Of a stretch of DNA of 64,000 bases, positions 25,639-35,767 are shown one piece after another. The notes below the pieces were generated by a model that did not search any database, was not told the origin of the DNA, and saw only the letters and a list, made by a program, of their open reading frames with translations. The number at the start of each line of letters is the position of its first letter. Position 1 is the stretch's first letter. A program made the translations under genes and the position numbers. The DNA is taken from the NCBI RefSeq assembly GCF_900604945.1, contig NZ_UWPB01000002.1, positions 620,001 to 684,000 of the forward strand, given 5' to 3'. This DNA is from Ruminococcus sp. Marseille-P6503 (GTDB lineage: Bacteria > Bacillota > Clostridia > Oscillospirales > Ruminococcaceae).

Positions 25639-26064
25639 ATGACCGAATTAAAAGCGGCGGCGCTTGCCGTTGTCGGAACGATAGGGGGCGGTATAGCCGC
25701 CCTGTTTGGAGGCTGGACCAGCGCAATGACGACGCTGATAATCTTTATGGTGGTCGATTACATAACGGGGCTGATAGTAGCGGGGGTGTTCAAGAAATCG
25801 GGCAAGTCGGAAAGCGGCGCGCTTGAAAGCAGAGCCGGCTTCAAAGGGCTTTGCCGCAAGGGGATGATACTGCTTATCCTGCTGGTGGCTTGCAGGCTGG
25901 ACATCGCTCTGGGCACCGCGTACATCAAGGACTGCGTATGCATAGCGTTTATCGCGAACGAGACCCTTTCCATAATCGAAAACGCCGGACTTATGGGAGT
26001 ACCAGTCCCCGAGATAATCACAAAGGCGATAGATGTGTTGAAAAATGAAGATAAGAATAAGTAA
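25639..26064 (+). CDS. Phage holin family protein
   Basis: 141 aa. Three or four membrane helices with the holin_4 (toxin secretion/phage lysis) pattern: TTLIIFMVVDYITGL, then a KSGKSESGALESRAGFKGLCRK loop and MILLILLVACRLD. These proteins make pores that release endolysin. The GH25 lysozyme gene begins 15 bp after its stop. Confidence 0.9.
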   Translation: MTELKAAALAVVGTIGGGIAALFGGWTSAMTTLIIFMVVDYITGLIVAGVFKKSGKSESGALESRAGFKGLCRKGMILLILLVACRLDIALGTAYIKDCVCIAFIANETLSIIENAGLMGVPVPEIITKAIDVLKNEDKNK

Positions 26065-26079
26065 AACGGAGGTATAAAT

Positions 26080-26964
26080 ATGAAAACTAAAGGAATAGAC
26101 GTATCATACTATCAGGGCGAGGTAGACTTCAAAAAAGTAAAGGCGGCGGGTATTGATTTTGTAATAATCCGCGCCGGCTACGGAAACGCTTTGGCATATC
26201 CTAAGCAGATCGACCCACGTTTCGAGGAATACTACAAGAACGCTAAAGCGGCAGGACTTAATGTCGGACCGTACTGGTACAGCTATGCGGACAGCGTTGA
26301 AGCGGCAAAGCAGGAAGCAAAATCATGTCTTGCCGCGATAAAGGGTAAAACTTTTGAAATGCCGATTTTCTTTGACTTGGAGGAACAGAAGCAGTTCGCG
26401 AAAGGCAAAAGCTTCTGTGACAGCATAGTAAAAGCTTTTTGTAACTCGCTTGAGGAGGCGGGATATTTTACAGGGCTTTATATCAGCCGTTCGCCTTTGC
26501 AGACATATATATCCGCCGATGTAGCTGAACGCTACGCGCTGTGGATAGCCGAATACAGCAGCAAATGCAATTACAGCGGAAGCTACGGCATATGGCAGTA
26601 CAGCAGCAAAGGAAAAGTAAGCGGTATATCCGGCAACGTGGATTGCGATTACTGCTATGTTGATTACCCGACGACGATCAAAAAAGGCGGCTTTAACGGA
26701 TTTAAAAAAGCTTCGTCCTCATCGTCTGCCAAACCGCAGACCTCGGCTAAGTCTTATACAAAGGGCACGCAGATAACGCTTAAAAATACGACCTTGTACG
26801 TTTCCGCGACAGCCAAATCCGGCGTAAAAAAGAGCGGCGCTTATTACATTTACGACAATGCTGTAGTTAATAATCGTATACGCATTACCAACAAAAAGAG
26901 TAATTGCGGCAAATTACCGATCGGACTGTATGTGACTGGGTGGATCAACAAAGCGGATATTTGA
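26080..26964 (+). CDS. GH25 lysozyme-type endolysin with C-terminal SH3-like domain
   Basis: 294 aa, GGAGG before the ATG, no signal peptide. GH25 hallmarks: GIDVSYYQGEVDFKKVKAAG at the N-terminus, FVIIRAGYG, PIFFDLEEQ with catalytic acid residues, and ALWIAEYS near the end of the catalytic domain (about 1-200). A Ser-rich linker leads to a 75-residue SH3-like binding domain. With the holin it forms a lysis cassette; no other phage genes are nearby. Confidence 0.93.
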   Translation: MKTKGIDVSYYQGEVDFKKVKAAGIDFVIIRAGYGNALAYPKQIDPRFEEYYKNAKAAGLNVGPYWYSYADSVEAAKQEAKSCLAAIKGKTFEMPIFFDLEEQKQFAKGKSFCDSIVKAFCNSLEEAGYFTGLYISRSPLQTYISADVAERYALWIAEYSSKCNYSGSYGIWQYSSKGKVSGISGNVDCDYCYVDYPTTIKKGGFNGFKKASSSSSAKPQTSAKSYTKGTQITLKNTTLYVSATAKSGVKKSGAYYIYDNAVVNNRIRITNKKSNCGKLPIGLYVTGWINKADI

Positions 26965-26978
26965 TGTGAGATATGGCG

Positions 26979-27010
26979 AAAGCCCTCTCGAGGTTCGGGA
27001 GGGCTTTTTT
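26979..27010 (+). terminator. Terminator of the holin-endolysin unit
   Basis: AAAGCCCTC / GAGGGCTTT stem and T6. Confidence 0.85.
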
Positions 27011-27026
27011 GTTTCGATAAAAAAAT

Positions 27027-27051
27027 GAGACAACATACCGATGTTGTCTCA
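27027..27051. repeat. Hairpin TGAGACAACAT / ATGTTGTCTCA
   Basis: A perfect 11-bp stem with a 4-base loop, A-rich before and after; it could be a second terminator. Confidence 0.5.
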
Positions 27052-27251
27052 CCAAAAACCTATTGTAGGTTTGTAATATTACATTTTACTAAATTCGTCA
27101 ATAGTATTCTGCTTTTTTGTGTCATATTTTGTGGCATATATATTGCGTTTGTGTCATAATTTTTATGATTTCGGCGCATTTTATCAAATAGCGGGTGATA
27201 ACAAAACCGCATATCTACGGAATTTAACGTAAATAGGCGGTTTACGATTGG

Positions 27252-27341
27252 CGGAGAAGGAGGGATTCGAACCCTCGATGAGCTATTAACCCATACACGA
27301 GTTCCAGTCGTGCGCCATAAACCGGGCTAGGCGACTTCTCC
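27252..27341 (-). tRNA. tRNA-Ser(GGA)
   Basis: 90-nt class II tRNA on the minus strand: acceptor GGAGAAG / CTTCTCC, anticodon loop CTGGAAC (anticodon GGA, decoding UCC/UCU), long variable arm, and T-loop GGTTCGAATCC. CCA is not encoded. Confidence 0.97.
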
Positions 27342-27531
27342 GTTTTTGCAACATGAGAATTATAACATAAAACAAAAGGTTTGTCAATAGCTTTGATAAA
27401 AAAACTCAGGTTTTTTATGCGGAATTAAGATATATGCGCTGAAAGCAGCGGAAACACAGCTTGACCGCCGCCGTTGATTCTTTTCTGTGAAGATATGCGG
27501 CAGCGGCTTGCAGCAGCTGTAAAAGCGGGCT

Positions 27532-28626
27532 TTATTTATTCTGTCCCCATACAGCGTCGCCCATTTTTGATATGTACGCCGTTAATTCCTCAGCCATTTC
27601 ATACTGCTCCGAGAGTCTGGGATGACCGGGAGTCGCTTTGCCCGAGCGTGTAAACATAAAATGCGAAACCTTTGCGTCACCCTCGGCATTAAGCTCTCCG
27701 GCTATTTCGTCAACAGCCTTGTCCCACTCGGGATCATGCATAAGAACCGTAAGCAGCAGTATAAACTGCGAGTCCGGATATTTTGTTCTCAGATCTCTGA
27801 TGATTTCCTTATATCTGTTTTTCCACTTTTCCCTGAACAGCGGATCGCTTATGTCAGGATCGCCGTCTTTTTCATTATGCTGATCGTTCTGACCTACGGC
27901 GAAAATCACAATATGGGGGATATAGCCGGAAAAATCCCAGTCCGAAAAGCCTCCCTCTGCCTCAGGGAAATAGCAGACCTTGTTATAAGCCGTTTCCATT
28001 CCTATATGATCGGGAGCGTGATAATAGCCGGTTCCGTCAAAAATCGCAATTCCCCCCTGAGCGATATTGTTTATCTCCGCGCCGAGATTTCTCGCGGTTA
28101 TCATGGAATAGGAATGCCATGCGTTGTCCCATTGTCCCTCGTTATTTTCCGGATCGCATTTGGCGGTATAGTCGGTCGCCTCGCATACCGCGCCCGCTGA
28201 AACCGAATCGCCGTAGCATTCTATTCGCCTTTCAGGCCGGGGCGCGGCAGGAAGTATCTCGGCATTTTCATCTACGGCAAAACCGTAAAAGTCAAAATAA
28301 TGGGTTGCGTCCTGACGTTTGAACAGCGTTACTCTGTGCCTTCCGTATGCAAGGTTTTCCGCAAGCGTAAGATTGAACTTTTCATAGTTTGTGTCAAATC
28401 CGACCTTATACTCCCTGCCGTCAACGATTACTCCCAGCTCCATAACATTGTAAAATCTGTGATTGAAAATGACGGCGGAGATCCTTGTTCCCAAAAACTC
28501 AAGAGTTATAGACGTTCCGGCAAAAACGATCTGGGGAGCGGACTTATCTTCCCACCCTATTCTCCCCATATATGATATTCTTTTATCGTCCGCCGGTATA
28601 AATTTCAGATTTTCAAGTGATTCCAT
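27532..28626 (-). CDS. SGNH esterase with N-terminal jelly roll, CE2-like acetyl esterase
   Basis: 364 aa, no signal peptide. An N-terminal beta-sandwich (about 1-130) precedes an SGNH domain with ECYGDSVSAG (nucleophile Ser), AVGQNDQ and a late GHPRLSEQ giving the catalytic His. No Asp precedes that His at the usual distance, as in those CE2 enzymes that use a Ser-His dyad. CE2 enzymes remove acetyl groups from xylan or mannan sugars. The ribosome-binding site is weak. Monocistronic. Confidence 0.85.
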   Translation of the reverse strand: MESLENLKFIPADDKRISYMGRIGWEDKSAPQIVFAGTSITLEFLGTRISAVIFNHRFYNVMELGVIVDGREYKVGFDTNYEKFNLTLAENLAYGRHRVTLFKRQDATHYFDFYGFAVDENAEILPAAPRPERRIECYGDSVSAGAVCEATDYTAKCDPENNEGQWDNAWHSYSMITARNLGAEINNIAQGGIAIFDGTGYYHAPDHIGMETAYNKVCYFPEAEGGFSDWDFSGYIPHIVIFAVGQNDQHNEKDGDPDISDPLFREKWKNRYKEIIRDLRTKYPDSQFILLLTVLMHDPEWDKAVDEIAGELNAEGDAKVSHFMFTRSGKATPGHPRLSEQYEMAEELTAYISKMGDAVWGQNK

Positions 28627-28953
28627 AATACTTTTCCCATGCCTTTCTCAGCAGGCGCTCGCCCCGTAAAATTATCGGACATTTAAGCAGCGATCGTATT
28701 GCCTAAAAGCTGTCCTTTCCATTTACACAGCCGTTACGCCGTTATTTTTTATTGATTTTATAGACGAAAATTGTCTTATAAGCCTTTGTAAGCGTTTATA
28801 GCAAATGTCTAAGACTTTTCGTATATTTATGTTTATCGTTTTATATCTCCGCGCAAGCTGATCCTGTAAAGCCGGATTTCATTTTAGCGCCGCGAATAAA
28901 ACGATACGCACAATTGCAACACGGCATAATCATGTTACCGCTTGTCATGGCAT
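28627..28953. other. Intergenic region with a dispersed repeat
   Basis: No gene. 28748-28801 is similar to 31556-31611 (both begin TTTTTATTGATTTTATAGAC and end GTTTATAG). Confidence 0.6.
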
Positions 28954-29328
28954 TTACCGCGTTCCCGTCAAAATGAAATTCATCAGCTGCTCCGCGTCAT
29001 CAAAGTCATCATAGTCGCCGTCTATGCCGTCTCGATGATATACAACTCCTCTTTTCTCGTTTTCTTCCAAACAATCTAACAATTTATCTTCTCCATATTT
29101 TTTTATAAACATGGTGAAGGTATATGGCTTGATTTTGCTTAATAATCCCTTTCTGCAATCCTCCTGACACATATAGCAATGAGAGATTTCCTTTTCAACA
29201 GAACATCTTTTATTCTCGCACCTGTCGTTATCAGGGCATTCATTTGAACCGCAGCCGTTGCATTTTACATTTTCTGAACACAGACAACAGGCAAGACCGC
29301 ATCTTGCTATCCCTAATTCTCGTTTCAT
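28954..29328 (-). CDS. DUF3795-type Cys-rich protein
   Basis: 124 aa from ATG 29328 with CGGAGG upstream. The N-terminus IARCGLACCLCSENVKCNG followed by further CxxC pairs and CYMCQEDC fits DUF3795, a probable metal or Fe-S binding family of unknown function. Monocistronic. Confidence 0.75.
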   Translation of the reverse strand: MKRELGIARCGLACCLCSENVKCNGCGSNECPDNDRCENKRCSVEKEISHCYMCQEDCRKGLLSKIKPYTFTMFIKKYGEDKLLDCLEENEKRGVVYHRDGIDGDYDDFDDAEQLMNFILTGTR

Positions 29329-29640
29329 AAGCGCCTCCGTAAATTGACGATTTATCAATGATTACAATATACGCGCTATATCGCTCGCATATTATGTTTT
29401 TTCATATATCTGCCGTATCGTTTTACATTGTCTTATTAACTGCGTAACATTTCAAAGCAAGTTGCTACCTGTTCAGATTATCCTTTCCCTTCTGTTCCTT
29501 TACAAAAAGTTCCGTAGCAAGCATAGGAAAGGGGTTCCCTTTCCGTAAAAATCACTCGTTTTCGTCCGCGACAGAATGAGAGTTTTTGGCTTGTTGGGAA
29601 TATCCCAAACCCACATCAAACTGGAATTTTGCGCATTATG
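29329..29640. other. Intergenic region with a dispersed repeat
   Basis: No gene. Bases 29404-29440 (ATATATCTGCCGTATCG...) recur almost unchanged at 30223-30260. Confidence 0.5.
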
Positions 29641-30036
29641 TCATTGTTCAAATCTGGTCTCCAACTGGCCGCAAAGCATGGTGCAAAAACCAAATTTCTC
29701 ATAAAAACAGCGTAGTTTTTCTTCTCCATATATTACAGAAATCATATAGATGCCTCTTGCCTTGATTTCTGATATCGCCCTGTTCATAAGCTCTGTACCT
29801 ATGCCTTTTCCCTGGAATTCAGGTGCAACCATAACATCCTGAATGTAAGCATCAGTCACATTGTTGCTTACAACATTCAAAAATCCTATCATTTTTCCGT
29901 TTTCCGTACATATGATACTGAAAAGATTTTCCATTTGGGGATTTGACATCATTGCTTTTAATTCATTCCATCCAACACTTTTTCGCAGATGGCACATTTG
30001 GTCTATGTCAAATTTTTTACATACTGAATACTGCAT
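29641..30036 (-). CDS. GNAT-family N-acetyltransferase
   Basis: 131 aa from ATG 30036 with TGGAGG upstream. Acetyl-CoA binding motif A reads VMVAPEFQGKGIGTELM, preceded by the beta-4 strand (IGFLNVVSNNVTDAYIQ) and followed by YEKFGF. Substrate unknown. Confidence 0.9.
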   Translation of the reverse strand: MQYSVCKKFDIDQMCHLRKSVGWNELKAMMSNPQMENLFSIICTENGKMIGFLNVVSNNVTDAYIQDVMVAPEFQGKGIGTELMNRAISEIKARGIYMISVIYGEEKLRCFYEKFGFCTMLCGQLETRFEQ

Positions 30037-30433
30037 ATAAATGTCCTCCAACTTCAAATTTGCCACTTTGTATGTTTATATTATAGCACCTATATATGAA
30101 TTTTTCTATCATTTTCCCTGCATTTGTATGAAGTAGCAGAGCACGCCGCCCGCAAGTGCGTCTGCCCCTGCTGGTGTGGCAACCAAGATAGCGAAAGCAG
30201 CGAGCGCTTTCTCCCTCTATACATATATCTGCCCGTATCGTTTTACATTGTCTTATTGAGTTAGGGCGGCAAAAAGCGTCAAAATGCTATTTGGGGCGTT
30301 TGCAATCACAGTTGCATACTCCGATAAATCAAGCGTTTATGCGGGTTTTGGGCGGTTTGCTCATTGTGCCGCTAAAAAGCATAATACTATTTTTTTATCT
30401 ATTTATATAGCTGCTAATTATTTTAACTTCAGC
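30037..30433. other. Intergenic region containing the left copy of a 130-bp direct repeat
   Basis: No gene. It holds 30223-30260 (dispersed repeat) and 30265-30397 (direct repeat). Confidence 0.6.
30265..30397. repeat. 130-bp direct repeat, copy 1
   Basis: It aligns over its whole length with 31701-31833 with about ten differences, including the shared cores CGATAAATCAAGCGTTTATG and GTGCCGCTAAAAAGCATAAT. Confidence 0.9.
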
Positions 30434-30733
30434 CTAATTTATATCAAAAAACTCACAGATTCTTTTTTTATTTTCTGGAATACTTACAACATATGAAAAA
30501 TTGGCTATCTTTTCTTTGTAATCAACTTGAGCATTTGGAATAAAATTTTCTTTTTTACATTGCGAATTTTCACAATAATACAGCCGTTCTTTAATCTTTA
30601 ATTGTAGTTTCCAGTCTTTAATTTTTCCTATATCCATCATACCATAAAAATTTTTAAAATGACTTGACTTCATTTTGCAAACTGGACAAACAGCATTATC
30701 ATTTAAATTCAATACACATAATATTATAGTCAT
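30434..30733 (-). CDS. Zinc-ribbon-like protein, possibly the C-terminal part of a frameshifted fusion
   Basis: 99 aa from the ATG at 30733, but no good ribosome-binding site precedes it and the frame stays open upstream back into the 3' end of the preceding gene. CPVC and CENSQC form a four-Cys ribbon. The upstream gene ends in GTA AAA AAA TAA; a -1 slip there would read straight into this frame (ISSEYKFISYEKKDMTIIL). So this is either a separate protein or the end of a 330-residue fusion. Very AT-rich; family not recognised. Confidence 0.55.
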   Translation of the reverse strand: MTIILCVLNLNDNAVCPVCKMKSSHFKNFYGMMDIGKIKDWKLQLKIKERLYYCENSQCKKENFIPNAQVDYKEKIANFSYVVSIPENKKRICEFFDIN

Positions 30734-30771
30734 ATCTTTTTTCTCATAACTAATAAATTTATATTCACTAC

Positions 30772-31431
30772 TTATTTTTTTACTAATTCTTCTAAGGATT
30801 CTATTATTTCTCGAGAACGACTTTTAGTATACTCTACAATATCAGGCTCATATTTGCATTTTATACCTTGAATTTTTGATGCTTCTTTCACATACCATTT
30901 CCAAAATTCTTTTTCCTTATTATTTCTTTCCTCTTCTTGATTCTGCTTGTCTTGATATTTCCAAACTATAGATGTGCAATAAGAAGTATCCAATTCATCA
31001 AATTCTAAATCGTTATCCTGATCAATTGTACCATAATCTTGATCAATCAATGGTTCATCTTCGTCTAATATTTGGATAAAATGACTAACTGCTTGTTGCA
31101 AATAGCTAATAGTAAAAATATTTGTCCTGGCAACTTCCCTTTCACACATTGAATAAAACTCTTCTAATTTTTCTTTATAATTATCATTAAAATTTTCTAG
31201 GTCAACATTTTGTAATATATTATTAACAGATTCTTTTAAATTTATCTCATCCCAATTATTTGTAGCTTTTCTAATACATTCTATTGCAAGCTGTATTCTC
31301 TTCGATTTTCCAGAAGTAGCATTTTTAAATGAAAGATTATCAAACTCCTTCCATAACCTTTTTCTCTGTGCTAAAGTTAGAACTCCTACTTTATCTACTT
31401 CATTCATAAGTTCAAAATACAAATTTTCCAT
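30772..31431 (-). CDS. AT-rich accessory protein of unknown function (possibly immunity-like)
   Basis: 219 aa, mostly helical and acidic, with LTLAQRKRLWKEFDNLS near the start and an acidic patch (DEDEPLIDQDYGTIDQDND) in the middle. The first half loosely resembles small immunity proteins of polymorphic toxin systems, but this is a weak impression. No clear ribosome-binding site. With the next ORF it forms a module between 130-bp direct repeats and differs strongly in composition from its neighbours, suggesting acquisition by transfer. Confidence 0.55.
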   Translation of the reverse strand: MENLYFELMNEVDKVGVLTLAQRKRLWKEFDNLSFKNATSGKSKRIQLAIECIRKATNNWDEINLKESVNNILQNVDLENFNDNYKEKLEEFYSMCEREVARTNIFTISYLQQAVSHFIQILDEDEPLIDQDYGTIDQDNDLEFDELDTSYCTSIVWKYQDKQNQEEERNNKEKEFWKWYVKEASKIQGIKCKYEPDIVEYTKSRSREIIESLEELVKK

Positions 31432-31700
31432 TCATGTCATTCTCACTTTACTTAAAATATTTTCCATAGAAAAACTATGAGTAAATTTAAACGCATAAAT
31501 AATCTAATATATCTATGATTATCATATTTATTGTTTTACTACATTTATCTTATTAGTTTTTATTGATTTTATAGACGGAAATCAGCTTATAACTTCTTAT
31601 AAGGGTTTATAGAAGCGAGGAAAAGTACTTTGTTTTCAATGTTTTTCTGTATCTCTGTATATTCTGCCGTATCTCCACATAAATTCGTTTTGTAAGCGCG

Positions 31701-31833
31701 GACGGCAAAAAAACGTCAAAATGTTGTTTGGGGCGTTTGAAATCACAGTTGCATACGCCGATAAATCAAGCGTTTATGCTGGTTTTGGGCGGTTTGCCCA
31801 TTGTGCCGCTAAAAAGCATAATACTATTTTTTA
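31701..31833. repeat. 130-bp direct repeat, copy 2
   Basis: Same orientation as 30265-30397; the two copies are 1436 bp apart and enclose the AT-rich two-ORF module. Confidence 0.9.
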
Positions 31834-31921
31834 TTTTAAACCTTGTACACTTTATTGTCAAGAATAGTAATCGTTTTCACAAAAATGTTCATGCAAAATA
31901 CAGATTTTTTGTGCAAAACGC

Positions 31922-31950
31922 TTGCAAATCCGGCTTTGTTGATGTATAAT
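31922..31950 (+). promoter_or_regulatory. Promoter of the SGNH lipoprotein gene
   Basis: TTGCAA, 17-bp spacer, TATAAT, 62 bp before the ATG. Confidence 0.8.
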
Positions 31951-32012
31951 AATTTTGCTGAAAGTATTTAAGGCATAAAAGCTGCCTTAAAGTAAAGAAA
32001 GGAAAAAACTCT

Positions 32013-33311
32013 ATGAAAAAAAAGCTTGCATTTACACTTGCGTTGATGATGACCGCGATGTCATTTTCCGGCTGCGGCGGTTCAGATTCAAGCTCAAAAA
32101 CCGAAGAAAGCAGCTCGGCTAATCAGTCGCAGGCGTCTGAAAGCGCTGCGGATTCCGGCTCCGGCGATTCTGCGGCAGAGCTTAAAGCGCCCGTAAACGA
32201 CGGCGCTGTAGACGTTTCTCAGGGCTGTACGGAGAATATGCTTATCCGTTCAGTGCTTAACGAGGGGGATACCTCAAGGCTCGCCGCCAAGCTGAAATAC
32301 GCAAAGGACAATCCTAAGGAAACCACGAAGATCACCTTTATGGGCGATTCTATCACCGCCGGTTCGTCGGCGTCGTCCTCTTCAAATCAGTATGTCAACC
32401 AGTTCAAGACCTGGTGGGAAGAGAACGTAAGCTTCTATGTTGACGTTACTAACGCGGGAATAGGCGCGACCGATTCCTACCTCGGCGTTCACAGGGCTCA
32501 GAAGGACGTGCTGGACGCTCAGCCTGACATTATCTTTATTGAATTTATCAACGACGTAGACAATGATTTTTACAAGTCTACTATAGACAGCCTTATCAGA
32601 AAGTGCCTGTCCGCTGAAAATAATCCGGCTGTTGTGCTTGTTGAAATGACCATGGAGGACGGAACCTGTCCACAGAACGTTCACTCCGAGATCGGTCTTG
32701 CCTACAATATTCCGATAATTTCCTACCATGACGCTGTTCTTCCTGAGGTAGAAGCGGGAAATATCGCATGGAAGGATATTTCTCCTGATAACATTCACCC
32801 CAACGACCAGGGTCACATAATGCTGGGTCAGATGCTTACAAGCTTTGCCTCAAAGGTACTGGAAACCGCGGATTCCGCGGGAGAGCCGTCAGCGTTTGAC
32901 GCGGAGTCGCCTACGGGTGATAAATACGCCGATGCGCTTATAGCCGACAAAACAACTGCCGATTCGGTTACGGTAACCGACGAAGGCTCCTTTACAGAGG
33001 CTTCATCTCCGTGGAATTTTGCAAACGGCTGGGCTACCAATTCCGGCGGTTCAATTACATTTGAAATGGAATTCAAAAACCTTGGTATACTCTATTACAA
33101 AACCGTTGACGGAAATACCGGCAGCGTAACCGTTAATATCGACGGCGAGGACGTAGCAAGCGTGAACGGCGACTTCACAGGCGGCTGGGGCGACTATGCC
33201 ACAAACAGCGAGCTTTATACGTCTGAAGAGTCGGCCAAGCATACCGTTACCGTTACGGTGGACGAGGGCGGAGCTCAGAATTTCGAGGTTCTTGGCTGGC
33301 TTATTTCGTAA
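32013..33311 (+). CDS. Secreted SGNH/GDSL esterase lipoprotein
   Basis: 432 aa. Type II signal peptide with lipobox SFSGC and a Ser-rich tether, then SGNH blocks: FMGDSITAG, NAGIGATDS, IEFINDVDND and DNIHPND, so the Ser, Asn, Asp and His are present. A C-terminal beta-rich domain of about 120 residues (GWATNSGGSITFEMEF...) may bind carbohydrate. It is closely similar in layout to the lipoprotein at 47255-48502. Likely a membrane-tethered deacetylase of plant glycans. Monocistronic, with its own promoter. Confidence 0.9.
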   Translation: MKKKLAFTLALMMTAMSFSGCGGSDSSSKTEESSSANQSQASESAADSGSGDSAAELKAPVNDGAVDVSQGCTENMLIRSVLNEGDTSRLAAKLKYAKDNPKETTKITFMGDSITAGSSASSSSNQYVNQFKTWWEENVSFYVDVTNAGIGATDSYLGVHRAQKDVLDAQPDIIFIEFINDVDNDFYKSTIDSLIRKCLSAENNPAVVLVEMTMEDGTCPQNVHSEIGLAYNIPIISYHDAVLPEVEAGNIAWKDISPDNIHPNDQGHIMLGQMLTSFASKVLETADSAGEPSAFDAESPTGDKYADALIADKTTADSVTVTDEGSFTEASSPWNFANGWATNSGGSITFEMEFKNLGILYYKTVDGNTGSVTVNIDGEDVASVNGDFTGGWGDYATNSELYTSEESAKHTVTVTVDEGGAQNFEVLGWLIS

Positions 33312-33350
33312 CAGAGATAAACGGCCGGAGCCGCTTGCCATATAAAAAAC

Positions 33351-33381
33351 AGCAGAGGGACGGCTTATCGTTCCCTCTGCT
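33351..33381 (+). terminator. Terminator after the lipoprotein gene
   Basis: AGCAGAGGGA / TTCCCTCTGCT stem and T-rich tail; a second hairpin ACCTGTTTTCAC / GTGAAGACAGGT with a T6 run follows at 33387-33427. Confidence 0.75.
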
Positions 33382-33439
33382 TTCAGACCTGTTTTCACTT
33401 GTATATCATGTGAAGACAGGTTGTTTTTTATATATAAAA

Positions 33440-33470
33440 CAAGCGGACGAAACTATGCCGTCCGCTTTTG
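33440..33470 (-). terminator. Terminator of guaB
   Basis: On the minus strand: AAGCGGACGG / CGTCCGCTTGTTTT stem and T tract 12 bp after the guaB stop. Confidence 0.75.
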
Positions 33471-33482
33471 CTTTCTATGAAA

Positions 33483-35009
<1,527 letters not shown>

Positions 35010-35020
35010 TTATTCTTAAT

Positions 35021-35049
35021 AATATACACCATTTGCCCGGAAAAGTCAA
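35021..35049 (-). promoter_or_regulatory. Promoter of guaB
   Basis: Minus strand TTGACT, 17-bp spacer, TATATT. Confidence 0.75.
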
Positions 35050-35114
35050 CCTGACGCAATAAATAATTAATTAACTTTTTATTTCAGCACAAAAGCCATG
35101 TATCAAAGCGGCAA

Positions 35115-35148
35115 AAAACCGTTTCCGGTATTCTGCGGAAACGGTTTT
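35115..35148. terminator. Terminator after the DtxR-type regulator gene
   Basis: AAAACCGTTTCCG / CGGAAACGGTTTT stem between two minus-strand genes. Confidence 0.75.
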
Positions 35149-35256
35149 AGAAAGTTTTTATCTGTGCTCTGAAAAACAGCCGCCCGTGATCAGCCAAGCC
35201 GCGCCGCTGCGCATACTTATATGATATCTGCCGCTGCCGTCTTTCCGTCAGCTTTA

Positions 35257-35634
35257 TCAGCCGTCAAGATAGGCGTCTACGAACACGTTAAGCTTTTCAT
35301 ACGTTTCATGGCTGATGACGTGTTCAATCTTGCAGGCGTCGGTATTGGTATTTTCCTCGCTTACGCCAAGAACGTCGCGCAGAAATCTGGCAATAAGCAG
35401 ATGACGGTCGTAAACCTCTCTGGCTCTGAGATAGCCTTGCTTTGTCAGAACAATCTGACCGTCCGGCTCGACGGTAATAAAACCGTTTTCCTTGAGAATT
35501 CCCATGGCTCTGCTTACGCTTGGCTTGGAATATCCAAGCTCCGCCGCAATATCAATAGACCTGACGTACCCCGTTCTCTCATGAAGAATAAGAATAGTTT
35601 CCAGATAATCCTCGCCGGATTCTTTTATAGCCAT
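35257..35634 (-). CDS. DtxR/MntR-family metal-dependent transcriptional regulator
   Basis: 125 aa from ATG 35634, with GAGGTG 11 bp upstream. The winged HTH (IDIAAELGYSKPSVSRAMGILKENGFI) is followed by the metal-binding dimerisation domain with LLIARFLRDVLGV and ACKIEHVISHETYEKL, which carries the usual His/Glu/Cys ligands. Short form without SH3 domain, as in MntR. It probably senses Mn or Fe. No transporter is adjacent, so targets are elsewhere. Confidence 0.9.
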   Translation of the reverse strand: MAIKESGEDYLETILILHERTGYVRSIDIAAELGYSKPSVSRAMGILKENGFITVEPDGQIVLTKQGYLRAREVYDRHLLIARFLRDVLGVSEENTNTDACKIEHVISHETYEKLNVFVDAYLDG

Positions 35635-35767
35635 AATAAACCGCACCTCGCTTTTGCTGCCCGTATTCATAGACGCATAAATACAGCCCTTGTAGCTTCT
35701 TATGATAAATTTAATACATTATAACATACTGCTGCGACAATTGCAACTGATAAACGCCTTCAGCTGA

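Larger units (their letters stand above)
31432..32012. other. Intergenic region with repeats and the lipoprotein promoter
   Basis: No gene. It contains 31556-31611 (copy of 28748-28801), the right 130-bp direct repeat and a promoter at 31922-31950. Confidence 0.6.
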
